The notes under the pieces were generated by a model. That model was given only the letters and a program-made list of their open reading frames with translations, searched no databases and was not told the DNA's origin. From Rubrivivax sp. (GTDB taxonomy: Bacteria > Pseudomonadota > Gammaproteobacteria > Burkholderiales > Burkholderiaceae_C), in NCBI GenBank assembly GCA_016790425.1, contig JAEUPF010000040.1, positions 1 to 64,000 on the forward strand: a DNA stretch of 64,000 nucleotides, read 5' to 3'. Of the stretch, positions 8,624 through 17,252 are shown piece by piece. Numbering within the stretch: position 1 is the first letter of the stretch; every line of letters begins with the position of its first letter. The position numbers and the translations under genes were made by a program.

Positions 8624-9601
8624 ATGAACCGTCGCCTCCTCGCCCGCTCGGCGCTCGCGCTGGCCGCCCTGCCTGCCCTGCTCGCGCTCGCCGCGGCGCC
8701 GGCGTCTGCTGCCTGGCCCGACAAGCCGGTGCGCATCGTCGTCACCTTCGCCGCCGGCGGCGCCAGCGACATCGTCGCGCGCGCCATCTCCGAGCCGCTG
8801 GCCAAGGCGCTCGGCCAGCCCGTCATCGTCGACAACAAGCCCGGTGCCGGCGGCACGCTGGGCGGCGCCGAGGTGGCGCGCGCCGCCCCCGACGGCTACA
8901 CGCTGATGCTGTCCAACAGCACGCCGACGTCGATCGGCCCCTACACCGTGCCCAAGCTGCCGTACGACCCGGTCAGGCAGTTCACGCACGTGGCGATGCT
9001 CGGCGTGGCGCCGGTGCTGCTGATGTCCAACCCGAAGAGCGGGCCGCAGTCGCTGAAGGACCTGCCGGCCGCAGCGGCGGCGCCGGGCTACACCTTCGGC
9101 AGCGGCGGCCCGGGCTCGATCGGCCACATCGTCGGCGAGATGACCAAGGCGGCGATGAAGATCAACATGACGCACGTGCCCTACCGTGGCGGCGCGCCGA
9201 TGACCACCGACCTCATCTCGGGGCAGATCCCGGTGGGCATCGACGTCATCACCGCGTTCGTGCCGATGGTCAAGAGCGGGCAGATCCGCGCCCTGGCGGT
9301 GACGACGCGCGCCCGCTCGCCGCTGCTGCCCGAAGTGCCCAGCGTGGTGGAGATCGGCTATCCGCAGCTCGTGGCCGAGAACTACTTCGGCGTCTCGGGC
9401 CCGGCCGGGCTGCCGGCCGAAGTGACCGACAAGCTCGGCCGCGCGCTGGCCGCCATCGTCGCCGACCCGGCGATCGCCAGGCGCTTCGAGGAACTGGGCA
9501 TCACCGTCGTGCGCATGAGCTCGGGCGAGTTCACCGCCTTCGTCGCCAGGCAGGTGGCCGACTGGGGCCCGGCGATCAAGGCCGCCGACATCAAGCCCTG
9601 A
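8624..9601 (+). CDS. Bug-family tripartite tricarboxylate transporter receptor
   Basis: 325 residues. A classical Sec signal peptide (MNRRLLARSALALAALPALLALAAAPASA) precedes the mature start AWPDKPVRIVV. Hallmarks of the Bug/TctC periplasmic receptor fold follow: FAAGGASDIVAR, VDNKPGAGGTLGG, APDGYTLML and HVPYRGGAPM. These proteins bind carboxylates or other small anions and present them to TctA/TctB-type membrane subunits, none of which lie in this window. As first gene of the rightward urate operon it may capture urate, allantoin or a related acid. That ligand is inferred from position only. GGAGA at 8611 serves as ribosome site. Confidence 0.92.
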   Translation: MNRRLLARSALALAALPALLALAAAPASAAWPDKPVRIVVTFAAGGASDIVARAISEPLAKALGQPVIVDNKPGAGGTLGGAEVARAAPDGYTLMLSNSTPTSIGPYTVPKLPYDPVRQFTHVAMLGVAPVLLMSNPKSGPQSLKDLPAAAAAPGYTFGSGGPGSIGHIVGEMTKAAMKINMTHVPYRGGAPMTTDLISGQIPVGIDVITAFVPMVKSGQIRALAVTTRARSPLLPEVPSVVEIGYPQLVAENYFGVSGPAGLPAEVTDKLGRALAAIVADPAIARRFEELGITVVRMSSGEFTAFVARQVADWGPAIKAADIKP

Positions 9602-9694
9602 CCCGGCCTGCGGCCCCCGGCCCCGGGCCGGCCCGCGCCGCGCCGCCGAAGCAAGATCCCCGCCCTGCCTGCATCCGGCCCTGTCCGACCCCCG

Positions 9695-10918
9695 ATGGAA
9701 GCCTACCTGCTCGATTGGACCAACCTGCTGTTGCGCTGGGTGCACGTGATCACGGCCATCGCCTGGATCGGCTCGTCGTTCTACTTCGTGCTGCTGGACA
9801 ACAGCCTCGCCAAGCCCGAGAGCGACGAGCTGAAGGGAAAGGGCGTCGACGGCGAGATGTGGGCCGTGCACGGCGGCGGCTTCTACCATTCGAACAAGTA
9901 CATGGTGGCGCCGCGCTGGCGCGCGCTGCCCGAGAAGCTGCACTGGAGCTACTGGGAGAGCTACTCCACCTGGCTCACCGGCTTCGCGCTGTTCACGGTG
10001 CTGTACCTGTTCAACGCCAGCACCTTCCTCGTCGACAAGAGCGTGCACGACTGGTCGGCCGGCGCCGCCGTGGCGGCGGCGCTCGGCTTCCTGGTGGCGT
10101 TCTGGTTCATCTACGACGGCATCTGCCGCCTCTTCGGGCAGAGGAAGAACGGCGACCTCGTCGTCGGTGCCGGCGTCTTCGCCTTCGTCGTCTTCGCCTC
10201 ATGGCTGGCCTGCCAGCTCTTCGCCGGCCGCGCCGCCTTCGTGATGGTGGGCGCGATGATCGCCACGGCGATGAGCGCCAACGTCTTCTTCGTCATCATC
10301 CCCGGCCAGCGCAAGGTGGTCGCGCAACTGCGTGCCGGCCAGGAGCCCGACCCGATCCACGGCCAGCGCGGCAAGCAGCGCAGCGTGCACAACACCTACT
10401 TCACGCTGCCGGTGATCGTGGCGATGCTGTCGAATCACTACGGCTGGCTGGTCCAGGGCAGGAACAACTGGCTCGTGCTGGTGCTGCTGATGCTGGCCGG
10501 GGCGCTGATCCGGCACAGCTTCGTCGCCCGGCACAAGGCGCATGTGCTGGGCCGGCGCACGCCGTGGGAGCACGCGGTTGCCGGCACTGCGATGCTGGCC
10601 GCGGTCGTCGTCTGGCTGGCCCCGGCACCGCCGAGCGCGGCGCAGCTCGCTGCGGCGCGGGCGATGGCCGCCCGGCCCGCCGGCTATGCCGAGGTGCGCG
10701 CCGTCGTCGACCAGAAATGCGTGCTGTGCCACAACGCCACGCTGCAGCAGAAGAACGTGGCGCTGCACACGGCCGAACTGCTCAAGCAGCACGCGCAGCA
10801 GGTGTACCAGCAGGCCGCGGTGCTCAAGCTGATGCCGCTGAACAACGCCACCCAGATCACCGAAGCCGAACGCGACGTGATCCGGCGCTGGTTCGAGGCC
10901 GGCGCACCGGTGAACTGA
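9695..10918 (+). CDS. puuD: urate hydroxylase PuuD, membrane protein with cytochrome c domain
   Basis: 407 residues. The N-terminal urate hydroxylase domain has several hydrophobic helices and starts with YLLDWTNLLLRWVHVITAIAWIGSSF. Family segments include HGGGFYHSNKYMVAP and a conserved NVFFVIIPGQRKVV. After a helix near residue 305, a C-terminal domain carries one haem-c motif, CVLCH, so electrons from urate oxidation probably pass to the respiratory chain. The product is 5-hydroxyisourate, the substrate of the uraH product encoded at 55.4 kb. The gene follows the Bug receptor by 93 bases and precedes the 8-oxoguanine deaminase-like gene by 42. Confidence 0.95.
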   Translation: MEAYLLDWTNLLLRWVHVITAIAWIGSSFYFVLLDNSLAKPESDELKGKGVDGEMWAVHGGGFYHSNKYMVAPRWRALPEKLHWSYWESYSTWLTGFALFTVLYLFNASTFLVDKSVHDWSAGAAVAAALGFLVAFWFIYDGICRLFGQRKNGDLVVGAGVFAFVVFASWLACQLFAGRAAFVMVGAMIATAMSANVFFVIIPGQRKVVAQLRAGQEPDPIHGQRGKQRSVHNTYFTLPVIVAMLSNHYGWLVQGRNNWLVLVLLMLAGALIRHSFVARHKAHVLGRRTPWEHAVAGTAMLAAVVVWLAPAPPSAAQLAAARAMAARPAGYAEVRAVVDQKCVLCHNATLQQKNVALHTAELLKQHAQQVYQQAAVLKLMPLNNATQITEAERDVIRRWFEAGAPVN

Positions 10919-10960
10919 GCGCGCCGACATGATCGCGCCGAGACGCGCGCACCCGGCCCG

Positions 10961-12367
10961 ATGCCCACGCTGCTGATCCGCCACGCGCGGCTGCTGGCGA
11001 CGCTGGATGCGGCGCGGCGCGAGATCGCCGGCGGCGCCCTCTTCGCGCGCGACGGCGTCATCGAATGGGTGGGCGCCACCGCGGACCTGCCCGCCTCCTG
11101 CCGTGTGGCCGACCAGACGATCGACGCCCGCGACGCGGTGGTGATTCCCGGCCTCGTCAACACGCACCACCACTTCTACCAGACGCTGACGCGCGTGCTG
11201 CGCCCGGCGCAGGACGCCGAGCTCTTCGCCTGGCTGCGCGTGCTGTACCCGGTGTGGGCGCGGCTGACGCCGGAGATGGCGCACGCATCCACGCAGACGG
11301 CGCTGGCCGAACTGGCGCTGTCGGGCTGCACGACGACGAGCGACCACCTGTACCTGTTTCCGAACGGCGTGCGCCTGGACGATTGCTTCGAGGCCGCGGC
11401 CGAAGTGGGCTTGCGCCTGCACGGCGCGCGCGGCGCGATGAGCGTGGGCGAAAGCGAAGGCGGCCTGCCGCCCGATGCGGTGGTCGAAGGCGAGGCGGCG
11501 ATCCTGGCCGATACCGAGCGGCTCATCGCGCGCTGGCACGACCCGGCGCGGTACGCGATGCGGCGCGTCGTCGTCGCGCCGTGCAGCCCGTTCTCGGTGA
11601 GCCCGGGCCTGATGCGCGACGCCGCGGCGCTGGCGCGCGGCTGCGGCAAGGCCGGCGTGCACCTGCACACGCACCTGGCCGAGAACGACAACGACATCGT
11701 CTACACGCGCGAGAAGTTCGGTTGCACGCCGGCCGAGTACGCCGAGCGGCTCGGCTGGCTCGGCCCCGATGTATGGCACGCGCACTGCGTCAAGCTCGAC
11801 GCGCCGGGCATCGCGCGTTTCGCGAGCACGGGCACCGGCGTCGCGCATTGCCCGGGCTCGAACATGCGGCTGGCCTCGGGCATCGCGCCGATCCGCGCGA
11901 TGCGCGACGCCGGCGTGCCGGTGTCGCTGGCGGTGGACGGCTCGGCCAGCAACGACAGCGGCCACCTGCTCGGCGAAGCGCGGCTGGCGCTGCTGCTGCA
12001 GCGGGTGGCGCACGGACCGATCAAGGGACCCGCGGCGCTGACGGCGCGCGAGGTGCTGGAGATGGCCACCCTCGCAGGCGCGCGCGTGCTCGGCCGCGAC
12101 GACATCGGCGCACTGGCGCCCGGCATGGCGGCCGACGTCGTGACCGTGCCCCTGGACGAGGTCGGCATGGCCGGCGCCGGCGACGACCCGCTGGCGGCGC
12201 TCTTCTTCTGCCACGTGCCGCGCGTGCGGCACACCATCGTCGGCGGCCGCTTCGTCGTGCGCGACGGGCAGCTGGCGACCACCGACCTGCCGCGGCTCAT
12301 CGAGCGGCACAACCGGCTCGCCGGGCAGCTCGTCGCGGGCACGCCGGATCGCAGCGCTCGCCGATGA
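10961..12367 (+). CDS. 8-oxoguanine deaminase-like amidohydrolase
   Basis: 468 residues of the metal-dependent amidohydrolase superfamily (ATZ/TRZ branch). The metal ligands are visible: NTHHHF (His69-71), HTHLAE near residue 235, WHAHCV and the catalytic Asp in VDGSASNDSGH. The N- and C-terminal beta-sandwich segments are present (VVIPGLVNTHHH; GALAPGMAADVV). Architecture and the ENDNDIVYTREKFG segment match proteins annotated as 8-oxoguanine deaminase, which turn 8-oxoguanine into urate. That activity would feed PuuD directly, in agreement with its place in the operon. Guanine or another heterocycle remains possible. The stop codon overlaps the next start (ATGA), implying translational coupling. 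Confidence 0.88.
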   Translation: MPTLLIRHARLLATLDAARREIAGGALFARDGVIEWVGATADLPASCRVADQTIDARDAVVIPGLVNTHHHFYQTLTRVLRPAQDAELFAWLRVLYPVWARLTPEMAHASTQTALAELALSGCTTTSDHLYLFPNGVRLDDCFEAAAEVGLRLHGARGAMSVGESEGGLPPDAVVEGEAAILADTERLIARWHDPARYAMRRVVVAPCSPFSVSPGLMRDAAALARGCGKAGVHLHTHLAENDNDIVYTREKFGCTPAEYAERLGWLGPDVWHAHCVKLDAPGIARFASTGTGVAHCPGSNMRLASGIAPIRAMRDAGVPVSLAVDGSASNDSGHLLGEARLALLLQRVAHGPIKGPAALTAREVLEMATLAGARVLGRDDIGALAPGMAADVVTVPLDEVGMAGAGDDPLAALFFCHVPRVRHTIVGGRFVVRDGQLATTDLPRLIERHNRLAGQLVAGTPDRSARR

Positions 12368-13161
12368 CAGGAGACAGCCCCGCTTACGAGGCCGGCCGCG
12401 CGCGGCCCGAACGCACCGAAACCCAGGTGCGCACGGACCTTGCCGCCGCCTACCGGCTGGCAGCGCTGAACGGCTGGGACGACACCGTCTACACGCACCT
12501 TTCGGCCTGCGTGCCCGGCGAGCCCGGCCGCTACTTCATCAACGAGTTCGGCCTCGGCTTCGACGAAGTGTGCGCGAGCAACCTGGTCAAGGTCGACGAG
12601 CGCGGCCGCGTCGTCGCCGCGGGCGGCCGGCCGGCGCGGCCGGTGAATCCCACCGGCTTCACGATCCACGGCGCCGTGCACCGCGCCCGCCCCGACGTCG
12701 AGTGCGTGATCCACCTGCACGCGCCGTGGGGCGTGGCGTTGTCTATGCTGCCCGGCGGCCTGCAGCCGACCTCGCAGTGGGCGATGCGGCTGCACGGGCG
12801 CCTGGGCACCCATGGCTACGAAGGCCTGGCCCTCGGCGCCGACGAGGAGCGCCGGCTCGTCGCGAACCTGGGCACGCTCGACGGCCTCGTGCTGCAGAAC
12901 CACGGCACGCTGACCGTCGGCCGCACGGTGGCCGAGGCCTACATGCTGATGCATCTGCTCGAGCGCGCGGCGCAGGCGCAACTGCGCGCGATGGCCGCAG
13001 CGGCAGCGCTGCCGCAGCGCGCCTTCATCGTCGCGCCCGAGGCCGTGGCCTCGCTCACGCACCGACAATGGGTCGGCGACGGCAGCGAATGGGACGGCGA
13101 CGTCGAATGGCCCGCGCTGCTGCGCCGGCTCGACCGCCTGAGCCCGGGCTACCGCGACTGA
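12364..13161 (+). CDS. class II aldolase/adducin family protein
   Basis: 265 residues. The class II aldolase fold is shown by NGWDDTVYTHLSA, the HLHAPWG pair of metal histidines and LQNHGTLTVG with the third histidine. Family members are zinc-dependent aldolases/epimerases, but many members of this subgroup (about 250-260 residues) have no assigned reaction. It starts inside the stop codon of the 8-oxoguanine deaminase-like gene, so it is co-translated with the urate operon. I infer a role in handling a glyoxylate- or ureide-derived compound. Nothing in the sequence fixes the substrate. Confidence 0.85.
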   Translation: MTGDSPAYEAGRARPERTETQVRTDLAAAYRLAALNGWDDTVYTHLSACVPGEPGRYFINEFGLGFDEVCASNLVKVDERGRVVAAGGRPARPVNPTGFTIHGAVHRARPDVECVIHLHAPWGVALSMLPGGLQPTSQWAMRLHGRLGTHGYEGLALGADEERRLVANLGTLDGLVLQNHGTLTVGRTVAEAYMLMHLLERAAQAQLRAMAAAAALPQRAFIVAPEAVASLTHRQWVGDGSEWDGDVEWPALLRRLDRLSPGYRD

Positions 13162-13195
13162 AGCCCCGAGACCCACGACGACCCTGGAGAACCGC

Positions 13196-13414
13196 ATGCC
13201 AACGATCCGCGTCGAACTCTTCGAGGGCCGCACGCCCGAACTGAAGGCCGCACTCGCCAGCGAGCTGACGCAGGCCTGCGTGAAGGTGCTGGGCGGCTCG
13301 GCCGACGCGGTGGACGTGATCTTCCACGACGTCAAGCGCAGCGACTGGGCCACCGGCGGCGTGCTGTGGAGCAACAAGGGCCAGGCCGGCACCAAGCCGG
13401 CGGGCAGCGCCTAG
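13196..13414 (+). CDS. 4-oxalocrotonate tautomerase-like small enzyme
   Basis: 72 residues starting MPTIRVELFEGRTPE. After removal of Met the catalytic Pro1 would be exposed, as required in the tautomerase superfamily. The fold continues with KAALASELTQACVKVLG and a C-terminal VLWSNKG. It is the last gene of the rightward purine operon, 34 bases after the aldolase, preceded by GGAGA. Its TAG stop overlaps the stop of the AraC regulator on the opposite strand by four bases. The substrate is unknown; a keto-enol tautomerisation linked to ureide breakdown is a guess. Confidence 0.88.
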   Translation: MPTIRVELFEGRTPELKAALASELTQACVKVLGGSADAVDVIFHDVKRSDWATGGVLWSNKGQAGTKPAGSA

Positions 13415-14487
13415 CGAGGCGAGCGGGCGGCGCGCGCCGCGCGGCGCCGGTGGCGGCTGGCCGCGGCGCCGAACTGCTGCCGATGCCAGCGCGCGAAGGC
13501 ACTCGGCGCCGAGAAGCCGAGCAGCGATGACACGTCGGCCACCGGGCGCGCGCGTTCGCCGAGGTAGCGCCGCACGAGGTCGCGGCGCAGCGCGTCGACC
13601 AGCCCGCTGAACGTCAGCCCTTCGGCGGCAAGGCGGCGCGCCACCGTGCGCCGGTCCACGCCCAGGTGCTGCGCGACCACCTCGACGCGGCAATAGCCCA
13701 GCGGCAACAGCAGCACGACCAATTGGCGCACGCGGTCGGCCATCGCCGCCGCCTGGCGCACATCGCGCTCGAGCAGGCGCTTGGCGAAGCGCGCCATCAC
13801 CGGGTCGGCGCCCGGGTTCCGCGCGTCGAGGTCCGAGGCGTTGCAGACGATGCCATTGAAGGCGTGGCCGAACTCCACCGCGCCGCCGAAGAGGCGCCGG
13901 TGCACCTCGCGGCTGGCCGGTGCGCGGTGCGTGAAGCACACCAGCCGCGGACGCCAGCCGGCGCCGAGGAAGATGCCGAGCACGCGGAACGTGACGCCCA
14001 GCACCAGCTCGGTGGCCTGGCGCAGCGAGCCGGCGCCCTCGGCGGCCAGCTCGACCCGGACGACAACGAGGTTGCCCACCTGCTCCAGCCGCGCCGCCAG
14101 CGCCTCGTTGTGCAGGTGGATGTAGCGCAAGAGCGTGTCGAGCACGTCGCGCAGCGTCGGCTCGTCGCGCACCAGCAGGGCCAGCGGGCCCAGGTTCGAC
14201 AGCCGCCGCGCCTGCGCCATGCGCAGCCCGAAGGCGCTCTCGCGGCCCAGCAGCGCCGCGCGCTCGAGCAGGTCGCCCACCGAGCGGGCGGGGACCTTCA
14301 GGTCGGGGTCGTCGAGGCAGCGCGCCGGCAGCCCGGCCTCGGCGACGAGGGCGCGCGCGTCGAGGCCGCATTGCTCCGCCACCTCCACGAAGTGCGTGAG
14401 GCTGGCGCTGCGGACCAGCGCACCGCTGGCCGGCGACGGCGTTCGGCCCATGTCCCGAAATGGTAAGCCGGTGTCCCGTTCGGTCAA
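13411..14487 (-). CDS. AraC family transcriptional regulator (OruR/ArgR-like)
   Basis: 358 residues. The N-terminal ligand-binding region (about 25-230) includes the segment VPARSVGDLLERAA and resembles the arabinose-binding-type domain of OruR-like regulators. The C-terminal AraC DNA-binding domain has two helix-turn-helix motifs, around VVAQHLGVDRRTVARRLAAEG and DVSSLLGFSAPSAFARWHRQ, ending in a basic tail. It is divergent from the CMD/BKACE/Bug operon, with 36 bases between starts. GGTCAAG direct repeats in that gap are the likely operator. An alternative start at Met13 (14451) is possible. Confidence 0.88.
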   Translation of the reverse strand: MTERDTGLPFRDMGRTPSPASGALVRSASLTHFVEVAEQCGLDARALVAEAGLPARCLDDPDLKVPARSVGDLLERAALLGRESAFGLRMAQARRLSNLGPLALLVRDEPTLRDVLDTLLRYIHLHNEALAARLEQVGNLVVVRVELAAEGAGSLRQATELVLGVTFRVLGIFLGAGWRPRLVCFTHRAPASREVHRRLFGGAVEFGHAFNGIVCNASDLDARNPGADPVMARFAKRLLERDVRQAAAMADRVRQLVVLLLPLGYCRVEVVAQHLGVDRRTVARRLAAEGLTFSGLVDALRRDLVRRYLGERARPVADVSSLLGFSAPSAFARWHRQQFGAAASRHRRRAARAARSPR

Positions 14488-14510
14488 GTGAAATCTTGAA
14501 CCAGGTCAAG
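14482..14510. promoter_or_regulatory. direct GGTCAAG repeats, probable AraC-type operator
   Basis: GGTCAAG occurs at 14482-14488 and again at 14504-14510, a 22-bp spacing that places both on one face of the helix. A reverse copy, CTTGAACC, lies between them at 14495-14502. AraC-family proteins typically bind such direct repeats. The site occupies most of the gap between the regulator and the operon it faces. Confidence 0.65.
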
Positions 14511-14523
14511 AGAATCGCGGCCC

Positions 14524-15015
14524 ATGAGTGATGCCGCACCCACCGCACCCGCCGCGCCGACGGCGCCTACTGCGCCTACTGCGCCGACTGCGCCGACTGC
14601 GCCGACCGCGCCGGCCGTCGCCGGGCGACCGGCCACCCCGCTTTGCGACCGGCTGCGCGCAGCCGGCCAGTGGAACCCGCACTGGGAGCCGTTCTACCGC
14701 CTCGACCCGCAATGGACCGAGCGCTTCATCGCGATGGCCACCGGCCCGCTGCTGGCCGGCGTGCTCGACGCGAAGACGGTGGAGTTCATCGCCATCGCCG
14801 TCGACGCCTCGTGCACGCACCTGTACGCGCCGGGCGTGCGGCGCCACATCGGCCTGGCGCTCGACCTGGGCGCCACGCGCGAGGAGATCGCCGCCGTGCT
14901 GCAGCTCACCAGCGTGCTCGGCATCCACACGATGAGCCTGGGCGCGCCGATCCTGCACGAAGAGCTCGCCGCGCGCGAGAGCCGCGCCGCTGTCCCGCTG
15001 ACGACCGCCCGCTGA
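14524..15015 (+). CDS. carboxymuconolactone decarboxylase family protein
   Basis: 163 residues. After a low-complexity N-terminus (Ala-Pro-Thr repeats, residues 8-30) comes a CMD/AhpD-like all-helical domain with the conserved core EFIAIAVDASCTHLYAPGV followed by RRHI. This pattern is found in CMD-family proteins, which range from gamma-carboxymuconolactone decarboxylases to peroxidases. The single Cys rules out the CxxC of AhpD. It opens an operon with the BKACE enzyme (38 bases downstream) and a Bug receptor. I cannot assign a reaction. The repeat region probably varies in length and may not be functional. Confidence 0.82.
   Translation: MSDAAPTAPAAPTAPTAPTAPTAPTAPTAPAVAGRPATPLCDRLRAAGQWNPHWEPFYRLDPQWTERFIAMATGPLLAGVLDAKTVEFIAIAVDASCTHLYAPGVRRHIGLALDLGATREEIAAVLQLTSVLGIHTMSLGAPILHEELAARESRAAVPLTTAR
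14554..14607 (+). repeat. 9-bp tandem repeat inside a coding region (6 units)
   Basis: Six units of the type GCGCCGACT/GCGCCTACT encode alternating Ala-Pro-Thr at the N-terminus of the CMD-family protein. The unit length preserves reading frame. Confidence 0.85.
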
Positions 15016-15053
15016 CGACCACCCGCTGAACCGACCCCCGAAGGAGACCGACC

Positions 15054-16109
15054 ATGCAATTCCTCGACGACTCGCTGCTGCCCGAGAACCAGCAACCGCT
15101 GGTCATCCAGGTGGCGCCCTACGGCCCCGAGTTCCTGCCCGGCGATTCCGACGACATCCCGGTGACGATGGCCGAGCAGGTGCAGAAGGCGCTGGACTGC
15201 TGGAACGCCGGCGCCACGGTGCTGCACGTGCACGTGCGCGAGGCCGACGGCAAGGGCTCCAAGCGGCTGTCGATGTTCAACGAGATGCTGGCGCGCCTGC
15301 GCGACGCAGTGCCGAAGATGCTGCTGCAGGTCGGCGGCTCGATCTCGTTCGCCCCCGAGGGCGAGGGCGGCGACGCGAAATGGCTGAACGACGACACCCG
15401 CCACATGCTGGCCGAGCTCAGCCCCAAGCCCGATCAGGTGACGATCGCCATCAACACCAACCAGATGAACGTTTGCGAGCTGATGAGCGCGGACGACGTC
15501 GCCGGCACCTCGCTGGCGCAGCCGGCCTACCAGGCGGCGTACTCGGAGATGACGATCCCTTCGGGCCCGGCCTTCGTCGCCGAGCACCTGCGCCGCCTTC
15601 AGGCCGCGCGCATCCAGCCGCACTTCATGCTCGGCGATGCCGGGCAGCTCGAGACCGTCGAGCGGTTGATCCGGCGCGGCACCTACACCGGACCGCTGGT
15701 GCTGAACTGGGTCGGCATCGGCGGCGGCGCCGATGGCCCGAACCCGTACAACATGATGGAGTTCATCCGCCGCGTGCCGCCCGGCGCGGTGCTGACGATC
15801 GAGTCGATCATGCGCAACGTGCTGCCGCTGAACACGATGGCCATCGCGATGGGGCTGCACGTGCGCGTGGGCATCGAGGACAACCTGTGGGGCCGCAAGG
15901 GCCAGCGCATCACCAGCGTCGCGCAGGTCGAGCAGATGGCGCGCATCGCCCGCGAACTGCACCGCGAGGTGGCCAGCGGCGCCCAGGCGCGTGCGCTGTA
16001 CCGCATCGGCGAGCACTACGGCTCGGCCGACGAAACGCTGGCCCGCCTGGGCTACGCGCCGAACCGCAAGCCCGGCGAACGCGGCGCGACGCTGCGCTTG
16101 GCCGCCTGA
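15054..16109 (+). CDS. beta-keto acid cleavage enzyme (BKACE, DUF849)
   Basis: 351 residues. Family features are VLHVHVRE with the zinc-binding histidines, VGIGGGADGPNP, and GIEDNLWGRKGQ near the C-terminus containing the conserved Glu-Asp. BKACE enzymes condense a beta-keto acid with acetyl-CoA and split it to acetoacetate plus a new CoA ester, as in lysine fermentation or carnitine breakdown. The specific beta-keto acid cannot be read here. AAGGAG lies 8 bases before the ATG. The neighbouring CMD-family protein and Bug receptor suggest uptake and cleavage of a small carboxylic acid under AraC control. Confidence 0.92.
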   Translation: MQFLDDSLLPENQQPLVIQVAPYGPEFLPGDSDDIPVTMAEQVQKALDCWNAGATVLHVHVREADGKGSKRLSMFNEMLARLRDAVPKMLLQVGGSISFAPEGEGGDAKWLNDDTRHMLAELSPKPDQVTIAINTNQMNVCELMSADDVAGTSLAQPAYQAAYSEMTIPSGPAFVAEHLRRLQAARIQPHFMLGDAGQLETVERLIRRGTYTGPLVLNWVGIGGGADGPNPYNMMEFIRRVPPGAVLTIESIMRNVLPLNTMAIAMGLHVRVGIEDNLWGRKGQRITSVAQVEQMARIARELHREVASGAQARALYRIGEHYGSADETLARLGYAPNRKPGERGATLRLAA

Positions 16110-16148
16110 GAACGCGGCGGCGCCGACACAACGAAGGAGACAAGGACG

Positions 16149-17198
16149 ATGAGGCCATTTGACAGAGCGGACAGCTCGGACCGATCGGACCGATCGACCC
16201 GAACGACCCGAACGACCCGCCGCGCCGCCCTCGGCGCCCTGGCCGGCGCTGCCTGGCTCGCCGCTGCGCCGCGCGCCTTCGCGCAGGCCTGGCCGGCCAG
16301 GCCGGTGCGCATCCTCGTCGGCGCTCCGCCGGGCGGCACCAGCGACATCGTCGCGCGCCTGCTCGCCGAGGGCCTGCAGAAGGAATGGGGCCAGCCGGTG
16401 ATCGTCGAGGGCAAGCCGGGCGCCGCCGGCATGATCGCGATGCAGGACTTCCTCGGCCAGAGCGCCGACGGCCACACGCTGCTCGTCGCCCCCAACGCCG
16501 TGGTCACCGAGATCCCGCACATCATCAAGGTGCGCTTCGACCCCTTCAGGGACGTGAAGCCGCTGGCCGAGCTGGCGCGCAGCGGGCTCGTTCTCGTCGG
16601 ACACCCGTCGCTGCCGGCTCGCAACGTCGCCGAGGTCGTCGCGCATGCAAAGGCCAACCCGGGCAAGGTGTCGTATGCCTCCTACAGCGCCGGCACGCTG
16701 TCGCACACGATGGGGCTGGAGCTGAACAAGGCCGCCGGCATCGACCTGAACCACGTGCCGTACAAGGGTTCGCCGCCGGCCCTGCAGGACGTGATGGGCG
16801 GCCACGTGGCGCTGATGTTCGACGGCCCCGCGACCTCGATCCCGATGATCAAGGGCGGCAAGATCCGCGCCTTCGCCGTCAGCGGGCCCAGACGCAACCC
16901 GGCGCTGCCCGATGTGCCGACCTTCGCCGAGCAGGGCTTCGCGATGCTCGACGAAGTGGCCTGGATGGGCCTGTGGGCCAGGCCCGACGTGCCCGCCGAC
17001 GTGCAGGCGAAGATCCGGCAGGCGGCACTGAAGGTGATGCAGCAGCCGGCCGTGCAGGCGCGCCTGGCCGAACTGGGCAACGACGCGGGCAGCGGCGCCG
17101 GCGCCGAGGAACTGGCCAGGTCGCTGCGCGCCGCCTTCGACAAGCAGGGCGCGACGCTGCGCGCGCTGGGCATCAGGCCGCAGGAACTGGGTGGCTGA
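16149..17198 (+). CDS. Bug-family receptor with twin-arginine-like export signal
   Basis: 349 residues. The N-terminus is unusual: a hydrophilic, repeat-encoded stretch (SDRSDRSTRTTRTTRR) precedes the hydrophobic core ALGALAGAAWLAAAPRAFAQ, so the paired arginines resemble a Tat signal. The mature part begins AWPARPVRILV and carries the Bug hallmarks GAPPGGTSDIVAR, EGKPGAAGMIAM and HVPYKGSPPALQD. It is the third gene of the AraC-facing operon and probably binds the precursor of the keto acid handled by the BKACE enzyme (inference). No TctA/TctB partner is present nearby. GAAGGAGA precedes the start. Confidence 0.9.
   Translation: MRPFDRADSSDRSDRSTRTTRTTRRAALGALAGAAWLAAAPRAFAQAWPARPVRILVGAPPGGTSDIVARLLAEGLQKEWGQPVIVEGKPGAAGMIAMQDFLGQSADGHTLLVAPNAVVTEIPHIIKVRFDPFRDVKPLAELARSGLVLVGHPSLPARNVAEVVAHAKANPGKVSYASYSAGTLSHTMGLELNKAAGIDLNHVPYKGSPPALQDVMGGHVALMFDGPATSIPMIKGGKIRAFAVSGPRRNPALPDVPTFAEQGFAMLDEVAWMGLWARPDVPADVQAKIRQAALKVMQQPAVQARLAELGNDAGSGAGAEELARSLRAAFDKQGATLRALGIRPQELGG
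16179..16214 (+). repeat. 9-bp tandem repeats in the signal-peptide region
   Basis: Two copies of GACCGATCG (16179-16196) are followed by two copies of ACCCGAACG (16197-16214). Both units are 9 bp and in frame, and they encode the Asp-Arg-Ser and Thr-Arg-Thr repeats ahead of the hydrophobic core. Confidence 0.8.
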
Positions 17199-17252
17199 GC
17201 GGGGCCGGCGGCGCGCGGCCAGATCGCCTGCCGCGCGTGCCGGCGCAGCCGT

